Positions 42,861 to 51,110 of a stretch of 64,000 nt of DNA are shown here, piece after piece. Source of the stretch: Paenibacillus alba (GTDB lineage: Bacteria; Bacillota; Bacilli; Paenibacillales; NBRC-103111). Under the pieces are notes generated by a model. It made no database searches, was not told the origin of the DNA, and worked only from the letters and a program-made list of their open reading frames with translations. Every line of letters starts with the position of its first letter. The first letter of the stretch is position 1. Made by a program: the position numbers and the translations under genes. The DNA lies in assembly GCF_013204855.1 (NCBI RefSeq), contig NZ_JABMKZ010000004.1, positions 62,001-126,000 on the forward strand, written 5' to 3'.

Positions 42861-43013
42861 TCATTTTAACATATCTGGACATGCCTTGACCGCAACATCG
42901 CGTATTTCCAATTGAATGCCCTTCTCCAAATATACTTCCGCAGCCGCTTGCATAATTTGGTCCATCCGCATCTCCCGGATCGCATCATTCTGTTCTTTGG
43001 TACGTGGTGACAT
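42861..43013 (-). pseudogene. TetR-family regulator, truncated N-terminus
   Basis: A 50-codon ORF starting at ATG 43013 behind AGGAGAAGCC. It reads MSPRTKEQNDAIREMRMDQI, then AAAEVYLEKGIQLEIRDVAV, exactly the N-terminal helices of a TetR HTH domain. It breaks off inside the recognition helix and ends with a TGA at 42861. The remainder of the regulator is absent from the window, so it is dead. Confidence 0.8.
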
Positions 43014-43228
43014 GGCTTCTCCTTTTTTTAGACCTGCTGTAATGTCAATGTAAAATTAATATACATCATTTAGAAGTACGGATCAAATCCTTCGTTACCG
43101 CACTTTATATAGAAATTGCAGCCCATTCTTCCATTAACCCCAGGGCACCTATCTATTAAGGTTGATACCTCCTACTGTACTAGCAATCTTCCAAGATGGT
43201 ACATTTTTTAAATTATTTAATAAAAAGA
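43014..43228. other. Intergenic region
   Basis: Between the TetR remnant and the beta-amylase gene end. Nothing beyond the terminator at 43233 was recognised. Confidence 0.4.
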
Positions 43229-43232
43229 AATG

Positions 43233-43273
43233 AAAAAGGCTAAAGGATTTATCTTTCATCCTCTAGCCTTTTT
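43233..43273 (-). terminator. Terminator of the beta-amylase gene
   Basis: Stem AAAAAGGCTAAAGGA/TCCTCTAGCCTTTTT with one mismatch; T5 tail on the minus strand. Starts 48 bp past the stop at 43321. Confidence 0.8.
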
Positions 43274-43320
43274 GTTTGTGTAAAGCGGTGGAGAACAGCA
43301 CGAGTAAGCTATTCAGGAAA

Positions 43321-44976
43321 TCACCACGTTATCGTATAGCTCGTTCCTGCTGTTGGTGTCGCCCACGTATTGTTGGCACCGGGCTCCCAACTTTTGAATG
43401 TGCCTGCGCTATCCTTGATGATGGCTTTGAATTCATAATTGCGGGAAGCTCCAATGTTGGCCGTGCCTCGCCAGTCAGCCGTGGAGCTGTTGTATGTCAG
43501 CTTGAGGGGATAAAGACCTGTCGTCCAGTTACCCATTTCCCAGCGGCTTCCCGCTACATATACGCTGTCCCCCGAAACGGTTGGCGCGTTCTTCACGATG
43601 AACGTAACCGGAATCGGAGTCATTGCAATCGCATCCCGGTATGCATCCATCAATGCGGTCTTCGTGCCGTCCCCATTGACGAGGCTGGACATCCGAAGCA
43701 GTGTGAAGCCTCCGAAATTGTAGTTGAACAGCATTTCGGCCGTATTTTGATAACCGCTTCCGTCGCTGATCGGCAGTGCGTTCTCGCCATTGATGCGAAT
43801 GCCCTTCTGGTTCGCCAGATTCGCTACTTGAATGACTAACGATTTAGGAGCGGAGTAATAAGGACTTGTATAAGCTTGGCTGTCCGTCATTTCCAAGCAG
43901 GTGAAAGTCAGATCCAGATTGGATCTCTTGAACTCGTCCAGCAGCGTGCTGTAATTGTAGTAGCCTGCGCCGAATTCAGCAGCATGCGGCATAGTTGGGC
44001 TGTTCATCTGCCAATGAATCCCGGCTACCTTCGCACCGATCGGAACGCCGAAGACGGAATCGAAACGGCTGTGCGCTTTAGCAGCAATCGTATTCAGATG
44101 CTTCTCCAATACGCTCTGATACCATGTCATGAAGTCCTTGCCATACGTGGAATTTACGCCATTGATGAAAAAGTTATCACCATCGCTCGGCGGGTTGACT
44201 TGAGTAAAGGCAGTCAGGCTCGTCCCCCAAGCGCTGTTCAGGGCAGATATGCTTCCGTATTTGACGTTCATTGCGCTCTGGAAGCTTTGCTTCGCTACAT
44301 CGGTATACGCCTGAAGCTTGCCGCGCCCTGGGTAGCCCCAGCCATCAGCCGTATTATAGGATGGGAAGCGAAGCTCACCCGCCGGGCCTCCGGAAAGATA
44401 TATTTTGGTAATTATATCCTTGTAGCCACTAAAGTTTGTAGCAAATGATGCATACAGCTCATCGTATTGCGTCGATGTGCCTGTCCACCAAGGAGACAAG
44501 GTTTCGTTATTGTAGTAGCCAGTTTCACTGCGCATTGTCATCTGATCCTGAGTGCCTTTGCTCCAGAGCCAGGTTGGAAGCTTGATATTGCAGTCGTCAC
44601 CGACATTGCCTCCGCATTGATGCGTGGAGATAATTGGAATCCACTTCAGCCCAGCAGCACGCACCGTATCGGCATACGTTTTGTAATAAGTCCAGTTAAA
44701 TACATTGTCTCCAGCCTGCTCAACGTCCCCCCACCATACGTCTGTGGTAAGCGCATAAATATTGTTATTCTTCAGCGTGATCAACTGGTTGCGGAATGCA
44801 TTCCAATCCGTTATTTTGGTCAGTGGAGCCATCGCATAAGCCTTGTAATCACTGCGAATGCTGGATGCTTCGGCCTCAGGTGCGGGAAAACCGATGGAAA
44901 CTGCAAGAATAACAGCAAGCGAAGCGGCTGCATACATACGAATTCGTTTAACTAATGATCTCATGGTTTGAAACAA
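43321..44976 (-). CDS. Secreted beta-amylase (GH14) with CBM20
   Basis: A 551-residue exported exo-amylase releasing maltose from starch. TTG 44976 is chosen because AGGAGG lies 7 nt upstream; the first ATG, at 44964, is 19 nt from it. Signal peptide: basic VKRIRMY, hydrophobic ASLAVILAVSIGF, cleavage near AEA. The GH14 barrel has the catalytic acid E201 (GGPAGELRFPSY) and base E398 (RINGENALP), separated by 197 residues as in the Bacillus cereus enzyme, plus the flexible loop and TTDVWWGDVE. Residues about 452-551 are a CBM20 starch-binding domain (VYVAGSRWEMGNWT). A single-gene unit. Confidence 0.95.
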   Translation of the reverse strand: MFQTMRSLVKRIRMYAAASLAVILAVSIGFPAPEAEASSIRSDYKAYAMAPLTKITDWNAFRNQLITLKNNNIYALTTDVWWGDVEQAGDNVFNWTYYKTYADTVRAAGLKWIPIISTHQCGGNVGDDCNIKLPTWLWSKGTQDQMTMRSETGYYNNETLSPWWTGTSTQYDELYASFATNFSGYKDIITKIYLSGGPAGELRFPSYNTADGWGYPGRGKLQAYTDVAKQSFQSAMNVKYGSISALNSAWGTSLTAFTQVNPPSDGDNFFINGVNSTYGKDFMTWYQSVLEKHLNTIAAKAHSRFDSVFGVPIGAKVAGIHWQMNSPTMPHAAEFGAGYYNYSTLLDEFKRSNLDLTFTCLEMTDSQAYTSPYYSAPKSLVIQVANLANQKGIRINGENALPISDGSGYQNTAEMLFNYNFGGFTLLRMSSLVNGDGTKTALMDAYRDAIAMTPIPVTFIVKNAPTVSGDSVYVAGSRWEMGNWTTGLYPLKLTYNSSTADWRGTANIGASRNYEFKAIIKDSAGTFKSWEPGANNTWATPTAGTSYTITW

Positions 44977-45125
44977 GATATTGCCTCCTCTGCATATCAA
45001 TTTTGTAAGCGCTATCTATCTGATTATAAAAATTTCCACAACGGATGGCGATGGAAAATATTGTTCCGTCTGGTGGAGTTTATTGTCTGTTAATGTGCTT
45101 TTACAATGGCAGAACTCGGAATTAC

Positions 45126-46109
45126 TTATTTGCTGGTCCTCTTCTGTTCAGCTTCTGGATAACGGTCACCAACAATTTGAATCTTGATGATTTCTTCATT
45201 AATCTCCAGCATCTCTTGCTCAGTAAAGACGATATGAGATGATGCAACATTTTCGGAAATTCTGCTGACGTTTGTTGTCCCAGGAATAGGAACAACAAAG
45301 GACTTCTGGGAAAGAATCCATGCAAGTGCTATTTGTGCAGGGGTTACATTTCTCCGCTTAGCCAGTTTATTCAAAAAATCAATGATTACCTGATTTGCTT
45401 CCATTGCATCCTTGGTAAATCGAGGAAGTTCCCCTCGGTTGTCATTCTCGGTGAAGGATGTATTTTTGTCTATTTTCCCAGTGAGAAATCCACGTCCCAG
45501 AGGGCTATAGGCAACTAAGCCAATCCTTAATTCCTCGAGTACAGGAATAATGTTTCTCTCTACTTCTCGCCACCAAATCGAATACTCACTTTCCACCGCC
45601 GTTAGTGGTTCAACGCAGTGCGCACGGCGGATGGTTTCAGCACTTGCCTCTGATAATCCCCAGTGGAGGATTTTCCCATCTTTTTTTAGCTGTTGCATAG
45701 TCAACGCAACTTCTTCAATTGGAACCTTGGGGTCTACACGATGGATATAGTATAAATCGATATAATCCGTTCGCAATCTGTTTAAAGATCCTTCAACTGA
45801 GCGGATTATGGACTCTGGCCGGCTGTCAAGCTCATTTGTTGAACCAGAGATCTTAAAGCCGCCTTTTGTCGCAATCTGTACCATACTTCGGTGACCTGCA
45901 AGCGCCTCACCAACAAGCTCTTCATTTGTGTAAGGCCCATAAACTTCTGCTGTATCATACATGGTAATGCCAGCATCAATAGCGGAGTGCACGACCCGAA
46001 TCATTTCATTACGGTCTTTTGCCGGACCCCGATGATAGTTTAGCCCCATACATCCAAATCCAAGCAACGAAGTCTCCAAGCCGTTGTTTCCCAATATTCT
46101 TTTCTTCAT
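45126..46109 (-). CDS. Aldo/keto reductase
   Basis: A 327-residue NADPH-dependent reductase. Catalytic tetrad is complete: Asp and Tyr in MYDTAEVYG, Lys in IATKGGF, His in YYIHRVD. Cofactor end PIPGTTNVSRISENV fits the group of YhdN/IolS-type enzymes. Divergent from a TetR gene with two palindromes between them, so probably repressed by it. The opening ILGNNGLETSLLGFGCMGL is typical. Confidence 0.92.
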   Translation of the reverse strand: MKKRILGNNGLETSLLGFGCMGLNYHRGPAKDRNEMIRVVHSAIDAGITMYDTAEVYGPYTNEELVGEALAGHRSMVQIATKGGFKISGSTNELDSRPESIIRSVEGSLNRLRTDYIDLYYIHRVDPKVPIEEVALTMQQLKKDGKILHWGLSEASAETIRRAHCVEPLTAVESEYSIWWREVERNIIPVLEELRIGLVAYSPLGRGFLTGKIDKNTSFTENDNRGELPRFTKDAMEANQVIIDFLNKLAKRRNVTPAQIALAWILSQKSFVVPIPGTTNVSRISENVASSHIVFTEQEMLEINEEIIKIQIVGDRYPEAEQKRTSK

Positions 46110-46199
46110 AACCTTTCCTTTCTTTAATCCGTATTTGTAAAATGAAATATTGAACTCAACCTATTGGTGATAAATAAAATAATGATTAAACAACCAGAA

Positions 46200-46285
46200 T
46201 TGATTAATCAACTAGTGTTTATTATTATATAATTAGGACACGTAAATTCAATGGTTAAAGAAGCGTGATTTGTTGATATATCAAC
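46200..46285. promoter_or_regulatory. Candidate TetR operators between divergent genes
   Basis: Perfect palindromes TTGATTAATCAA (46200-46211) and GTTGATATATCAAC (46272-46285) in the 224-bp space between aldo-keto reductase and TetR genes. The second differs from the MarR-locus operator at 29213 by one base. Confidence 0.6.
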
Positions 46286-46333
46286 ATAAAGAATCAAAAT
46301 GTTAAGTATCTTAGAAGGTTTGGTGGGTAAACA

Positions 46334-46882
46334 ATGGCTAAAGTGGATCGGAGAATTCTTAAAACGCAGGAAGCTTTGAAAAAAGCTGTTATTGAACTGA
46401 TGACTGAAAAAAATTTCAATGATATAACCATTCAAGATATTGCAGACCGGGCAAACCTAAATCGTGGAACAATTTATCTTCATTTTCAAGACAAATTTGA
46501 TTTATTGGATAAACTCATAGAAACACACCTGGGTGAATTAGGAGAGATGGACCAATGGGCTTGTGAGATGGATTGGAATGAGGCTCTTGTACCATATTTT
46601 GAATATTTCGAGAAAAATTATTTATTTTTTTCAACCATGTTGGCAAGTACAGGAGTGCCGTCAGCTTTTAGAACTCGGCTTCTTGCTTCTTTTATTGAAG
46701 GTTTCAAAGGTGAGATTGATAGAGAAAGCGGAAGAAATATGGATTTAATTGATGAAGTAATGCTGCAATATGCCGGTACTGCTTATGTAGGTATAATTGA
46801 ATGGTGGATCAGAAACGGAATGCCCTATCCGCCTCGAGTAATGGCTGCACAAGTTGGGACCCTGCTAGGGAGAAGCCTTTAG
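46334..46882 (+). CDS. TetR/AcrR-family regulator
   Basis: A 182-residue repressor. N-terminal HTH is clear: ALKKAVIELMTEKNF, ITIQDIADRANLNRGTIYLHF (recognition helix RGTIYLHF). The C-terminal ligand domain is of the TetR_C_8 kind (FSTMLAS, WWIRNGMPYPP). Divergent from an aldo-keto reductase. Likely ligand is the reductase substrate, such as a reactive carbonyl. The gene ends at a hairpin at 46882-46903. Confidence 0.92.
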   Translation: MAKVDRRILKTQEALKKAVIELMTEKNFNDITIQDIADRANLNRGTIYLHFQDKFDLLDKLIETHLGELGEMDQWACEMDWNEALVPYFEYFEKNYLFFSTMLASTGVPSAFRTRLLASFIEGFKGEIDRESGRNMDLIDEVMLQYAGTAYVGIIEWWIRNGMPYPPRVMAAQVGTLLGRSL

Positions 46883-46903
46883 CGAAGGCCTAATGGCCTC
46901 CGC
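46882..46903 (+). terminator. Hairpin after the TetR gene
   Basis: Stem GCGAAGGCC/GGCCTCCGC with one mismatch, loop TAAT, followed by TTTCTTC. It overlaps the stop of the gene. Confidence 0.65.
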
Positions 46904-46908
46904 TTTCT

Positions 46909-47283
46909 TCATGCATTAGTCCGTTGTGATAAACCATTCCGCTTCTTGTGAAGCCAGCAGCTTCCGCTGACCCTGAAATTCGTCGTAGATACTGATAACG
47001 ATAAGGTTAGTGCATTTAAAGCAATATTTTCAAAAGCAACGATGTCAACCCCGTATCTCCCTACTCGAACTGAACTTTCACTATAAACACTTGCCATGCA
47101 TACAGTTTCACCATGAAGTGTGATGCAATTAAATCCAGTACGATTTGTAGAGTTGCGTATTTCTTCCGTGTAAAAGCCACCAAAATATTCAGGACCAATT
47201 TGTTGAATAATACGCTTTATCGATGTTGATTTTCCTACCCGGGGTTTCCCGGTTAACAAAAAACATGGTTCCAACTTCTTCAC
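46909..47283 (-). pseudogene. THEP1-like NTPase, 5' fragment
   Basis: The first 85 codons encode a THEP1-type nucleoside triphosphatase: P-loop FLLTGKPRVGKSTSI, then GPEYFGGFYTEEIR, VRVGRYGVDIVAFENIALNAL. Further residues (LSLSVSTTNF and so on) are not family-like. In the neighbouring frame the same region reads VISIYDEFQGQRKLLAS and EAEWFITTD with a stop at 46916, so a different gene end has been fused. The Walker B half of the NTPase is gone; it is a remnant. The ATG at 47283 has a GGGAG site. Confidence 0.72.
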
Positions 47284-47343
47284 TCTCCCTTTATTTCAAC
47301 AAGAAAATATTCGTTATATGGATAGATTATCCTGCAACGTAAG

Positions 47344-47380
47344 AAAACGGCAAGCGCTTAATACAAGCACTTACCGTTTT
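47344..47380 (-). terminator. Hairpin after the PadR remnant
   Basis: Stem AAAACGGCAAGCGC/GCACTTACCGTTTT with two mismatches. Located 96 bp past the PadR-like stop. Confidence 0.5.
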
Positions 47381-47475
47381 GTACAAAGGATATAATAGTG
47401 ATACGGCTCAGTTTACACGTTATAACGGTTAAATTTTTGACGTTCAATTAATACTCACGACTTGTTGCTTCCCAG

Positions 47476-48012
47476 TTAGATCTCATTTTTCTTCAGACAA
47501 TCAATCATTTTATCGCACCACTCCCTACAGCTGCTCTCAAATAAAATCCCCATCTCAATAAGCGCAACTGACGAAAATAACGGATTCTCGCTGGTTAAGC
47601 GCTCATTCTGCTCACGTAATGCTGCAACTTTGACCCTATACTCCTTAATACGCTGATCATGCTCTTGCTTTCTATCTTCCATAATCCGTATCAAAACTTC
47701 TGGATCCACCAGCCACGAGTTGTACTGCATGAGGAGAAATTCATCCCAGTTCCCCGGCTCACTCGGCTTTATAACCCATTCCTTCAGGCGTTCGATCCCC
47801 ATGTCCGTTATCTTATATACTTTCTTTGCAGGTCGGTACGATTCCCGTTCATACGATTGAAGTTGCACCAGACCTTCTGTTTCTAACTTAGAAAGTGCGG
47901 GATAGAGCTAGTTATTGCTAATTTTGTAGAAAAAGTTGATCCTGCCCTTCATCTGCTGTTTCATATCGTACCCGCTTAGCGGCTCACGCGCCAATAAACT
48001 TAGTAATACGGA
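47476..48012 (-). pseudogene. PadR-family regulator with amber codon
   Basis: The minus strand reads SVLLSLLAREPLSGYDMK, QQMKGRINFFYKISNN, then TAG, then LYPALSKLETEGLVQLQSY and a normal PadR C-terminal domain. The stop replaces the expected CAG (QLYPAL is the conserved HTH motif), so one C-to-T change killed an otherwise complete winged helix. The N-terminal few residues before SVLLS are missing; the sequence joins another gene fragment at 48013. The 130-codon open part (47868-47476) would lack the DNA-binding helices. Confidence 0.82.
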
Positions 48013-48015
48013 TTG

Positions 48016-48380
48016 AAAAAGGTAAATTTGAAAGCTGGTACACCGAATGGTATAAAACTGCTGAACGAATCCATGCTCTGGCTATCGACAGCTTGGAGCA
48101 AGGCCATCGGATCAATGCTAGAGAGTTCTATATGCGGGCCTCTAACTACTACCGCACCGCAGAATTTTTCCTGCACGGCAATCCGACCGATCCACGCATA
48201 CTGGAAACTTGGGGGAAAAGCCGGAATACATTCCGCCAAGCGATTCAATTGATGGATACGTTAGTGGAACAAGTGGAAATTGCTTATGAAGGAACTTATT
48301 TGCCAGGGTATTTTTACCGTGTGGATGACTTGCAGCGGCCTACTTTAATGGTTCACGGGGGTTTTGATTCTACAGGCTGA
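48016..48380 (+). pseudogene. Alpha/beta-hydrolase (DUF1100/FrsA-like), internal fragment
   Basis: The plus strand encodes FESWYTEWYKTAERIHALAI, NAREFYMRASNYYRTAEFFL, TYLPGYFYRVDD and LMVHGGFDSTG, then a stop. This is the helical cap and first catalytic-fold strands of a hydrolase of the dihydropseudooxynicotine-hydrolase type. The start and the part holding the nucleophile elbow are both missing. It abuts the PadR remnant on the other strand. Confidence 0.8.
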
Positions 48381-48547
48381 AGGAACGAATAAGCCTGAAC
48401 TATCATAGCCCGGAGGTTAAGCTTTCATGGGTCTATTGAAGGAGCATGAACGTCATCCTTTCGAAATACGCCAGACTAGTGATAAGTGTTTGGGCCTGCC
48501 GGGCACACTCGAGTACAAGGATAATGAAATGATTATACAAATGAAAA

Positions 48548-48587
48548 AAAGAAGGAAATGCCTCCCGATCGCGGCATTTCCTTCTTT
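48548..48587 (-). terminator. Terminator of the stress-type SDR gene
   Basis: 15-bp perfect stem AAAGAAGGAAATGCC with a 10-base loop, T7 on the minus strand, 72 bp past the stop at 48659. Confidence 0.85.
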
Positions 48588-48658
48588 GCTTTTATTGGTT
48601 TTCTTGGAATTGCTCCAGTAAACGGACCTTAATCTATTCGAGGTTTCTTCGAATGACT

Positions 48659-49567
48659 TCAAGAGTAGCGGATCAAACCTCCATTAACATGAACAACTTG
48701 ACCTGTAACGTACATGGATTCATTTGCTGCCAGGTAAACGAAGGCTGGTGCTATCTCGAATGGTTGTGCCGCACGCCCAATCGGGCTGTCAGTGCCTAGA
48801 GTAGCTACATGTTCCTTGGAGTATGTACTCACATTAAGCGGCGTCCATGACGGACCCGGAGCGACCGCATTTACCCGGATCCATTTTTCCGCCAAAGACA
48901 GTGCCATACTGCGAGTAAAACTTACTATAGCACCTTTAGTTGCGGAGTAATCAATGACATTCTTATCTCCTTCGTAGGCGACTCTTGAGGTTGTACTGAT
49001 TATGGAACTGCCTTTATCCAAATAAGGCAGAGCCGCTTTAGTCAAATAAAACAATGGGAATATATTGGTTCGAAACGTATTTTCGAGTTGTTCATTGGAA
49101 ATGTCCATAATACTCCCCGTAAACGGTTGCACGGCAGCGTTATTGACTACGATGTCCAGTCTATGAAAATGATTGAGCGTTGCAGCTACGATATCCGGCG
49201 AACTGGCTGGATCGCGAAGATCTCGGGCCAGAAGCAGACAACGAGTTCCGAATTGCTCAACATACCTTTTGGTTTCCTCCGCATCGATATGTTCATTTAA
49301 ATATACAATAGCCAAGTCGGCTCCTTCTTTAGCATAAGCAGCTGCTATTGCACGTCCGAATCCGCTATCCCCCCCGGTAATGATTGCAACCTTCCCTTTC
49401 AGCTTGCAGCTGCCAACATACCCCGGGTAATCGAAAATAGGACGCGGCACCATAAGATACTCCAGTCCAGGGACTTGATCCTGATGCTGCGGCGGAAATG
49501 CGATCGGTTCCTGTACTAATTTGGTTTGATAACCAAGGAAGGGATAGACTGGATAAGAGCATTGCAA
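48659..49567 (-). CDS. Short-chain dehydrogenase/reductase, YhdF/YdaD-like
   Basis: A 302-residue SDR with the long N-terminal extension typical of the general-stress group (about 45 residues before the fold, ending IFDYPGYVGSCKLKGK). Cofactor motif TGGDSGFGRA, NNAA, catalytic Ser in STTSRVAY, and DYSATK. TTG 49567 follows GGAGGTG by 6 nt and is preferred over the upstream TTG at 49594. In bacilli such genes are SigB-dependent; no SigB promoter was read. Substrate unknown. Confidence 0.9.
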   Translation of the reverse strand: MQCSYPVYPFLGYQTKLVQEPIAFPPQHQDQVPGLEYLMVPRPIFDYPGYVGSCKLKGKVAIITGGDSGFGRAIAAAYAKEGADLAIVYLNEHIDAEETKRYVEQFGTRCLLLARDLRDPASSPDIVAATLNHFHRLDIVVNNAAVQPFTGSIMDISNEQLENTFRTNIFPLFYLTKAALPYLDKGSSIISTTSRVAYEGDKNVIDYSATKGAIVSFTRSMALSLAEKWIRVNAVAPGPSWTPLNVSTYSKEHVATLGTDSPIGRAAQPFEIAPAFVYLAANESMYVTGQVVHVNGGLIRYS

Positions 49568-50002
49568 GGTTTTCACCTCCGAATGATTGTTCAAGATGCT
49601 CGATCCGAGCCCCTTCTCAATCTATTCATGAGGAGTATGAAGTATGTTTATTGACAAAGGTGGTTATCTGCTCATAGTCACGCGAACGATGACACAGTCT
49701 GCACTTTCTACCATAGTTTGGACTTCGGAATTGCACAGTCGATACGTCCCGCGACTGTTCTGCTGTTCCACAGCAGGCCCGGGTGTTTTCAATAGAAGTT
49801 GCAACCTCCCCCTCTATTTCCGTGCGCCTTCATGTTGCCAACGTAGCGGGGTCGCTCTTCCTACCTTCCCCCCCAAAATCATACCAAGGGAGTTTATTGC
49901 TACTTCTAAATACATACTAGCTCGCATTCCTTAACAATATATGTTTTGTCCATATTATAAAATTTATCCGGTAGTTTTCTCGCTATCCTGCATTGCTCGT
50001 AT
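49568..50002. other. Intergenic region without recognised gene
   Basis: A GC-richer stretch (49700-49870) with a 96-codon plus-strand frame. It has no ribosome site, and its Cys/Pro/Arg-rich residues fit no family. The minus strand has no long frame. No riboswitch core was recognised. Perhaps part of an old mobile element. Confidence 0.35.
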
Positions 50003-50605
50003 TTAACAATGTAAGTGGGCAATGCTAGCAAAATCCACTAATTTTAAGCCCTTAGCACCAAATCTTATTTTAGTTATAGAGCACTCTGGAACCAAATTAC
50101 TTTGTTCAATAATAAAATTCGGGTGTTTATTATTCAGCTCTTCTTGAGAAAATTCATTTAACAAAAAGTCTGTAATCAATCCACCGTGAGTCACGATAAC
50201 AGTACTTTCCTTTGGATATTGAACTGATATTTCTAATAGGCATGAAGATAATCGCTCACCTGCCCTTCTTGCGGAATCTCCGCTGGGAGGCGAAAAGTCT
50301 CTTTCCTTTGTGCACCGATTCCACATTTCAACAAATTCTTGAAAGGTTTGTCCTGGTAAGTCTCCCCAATTAGCACGCTCACGTAAGCGAATATCCTCTA
50401 TGATCGGTAATCTTGCAACATTTCCAATAATCTGAGCCGTCTGTTTTGCTCTGTTAAGTGGAATGCTGAATATTCTAGATATGGGTACTCTTTTAAAATG
50501 CTTTGCTGTCATATGTGATTGCTCTAATCCAGCAGCTGTAATGGCGACATCACCAACATCTTTTTCTTTGATAGCATGTCTAACAAGGTAAACATCTGTA
50601 CTCAC
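50003..50605 (-). CDS. Histidine phosphatase family protein
   Basis: A 200-residue protein of histidine phosphatase branch 1. The phospho-His site is VRHA (R-H-A instead of R-H-G) near residue 9, the second Arg lies in IPLNRAKQTAQI, acid Glu in RERANWGDLPG, and the second His in VIVTHGGLITD. GTG 50605 follows AGAGGAG by 8 nt. Family members range from phosphoglycerate mutases to phosphatases of small molecules; the substrate is unknown. Confidence 0.9.
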   Translation of the reverse strand: MSTDVYLVRHAIKEKDVGDVAITAAGLEQSHMTAKHFKRVPISRIFSIPLNRAKQTAQIIGNVARLPIIEDIRLRERANWGDLPGQTFQEFVEMWNRCTKERDFSPPSGDSARRAGERLSSCLLEISVQYPKESTVIVTHGGLITDFLLNEFSQEELNNKHPNFIIEQSNLVPECSITKIRFGAKGLKLVDFASIAHLHC

Positions 50606-50811
50606 TTTCACCACTCCTCTCACGAAATTTTACAATTATCTAATTAGACATATATCTAATTAAATGTTACAATAATCTCAAGTTTTTAGAAAGACAAAAA
50701 ATCAAACTATCCTGCGCATTCCGTATTAGTTTAATCACCGGGGAGGCTATCTCACTACAAAGCCGCCTAACAAAAGAGTATTTTCATCTTCCATAATTAC
50801 CTCACTTGCTA

Positions 50812-50842
50812 AAAAAAGCGTTCACCCAGTAGAATGAACGCC
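50812..50842 (-). terminator. Terminator at the VOC remnant
   Basis: Stem GCGTTCA/TGAACGC with T7 on the minus strand. It would end transcripts of the minus-strand GH16 gene that read through the VOC remnant. Confidence 0.7.
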
Positions 50843-50883
50843 TAATTACTATTTTAATTGTCTACTAACAACTTTTCACAACC

Positions 50884-51100
50884 CTATATATCTTCTTTCA
50901 GCTCTAACAAATCCCATAGGTTACCATATAAATCTTTAAATACTGCAACGATTCCATACGATTGTTCTTTTGGTTCTCTCACAAATTCAATTCCTCTTAA
51001 GACCATTTCATTATAATCTCTCCCAAAAATCATCCGTGTTTAAAAACAGAAAAACTCTACCACCTCCAGCTTTTCCCCTGTCCCATACTGAGCGTGCCCT
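50884..51100 (-). pseudogene. VOC-family protein, C-terminal remnant with frameshift
   Basis: The minus strand reads KAGGGRVFLFLNTDDFW in one frame, then after a one-base shift GRDYNEMVLRGIEFVREP and GIVAVFKDLYGNLWDLLEL, ending with TAG at 50884. These are the central and last strands of a glyoxalase/bleomycin-type protein. The first half is absent because the GH16 gene end begins at 51111. A second VOC remnant lies at 13796. Confidence 0.8.
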
Positions 51101-51110
51101 TCAGACCTTT

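Noticed and set aside
43876..44955. Two long plus-strand frames opposite the beta-amylase gene
   Set aside because: They are antisense to a clear GH14 gene, have no ribosome site and show no family-like motif.
49700..49870. GC-richer segment considered as a riboswitch or T-box leader
   Set aside because: No conserved core of any class known to me, and no suitable downstream gene orientation.
49644..49934. 96-codon plus-strand frame in an intergenic region
   Set aside because: No ribosome site, unusual Cys/Pro content and no recognisable family.
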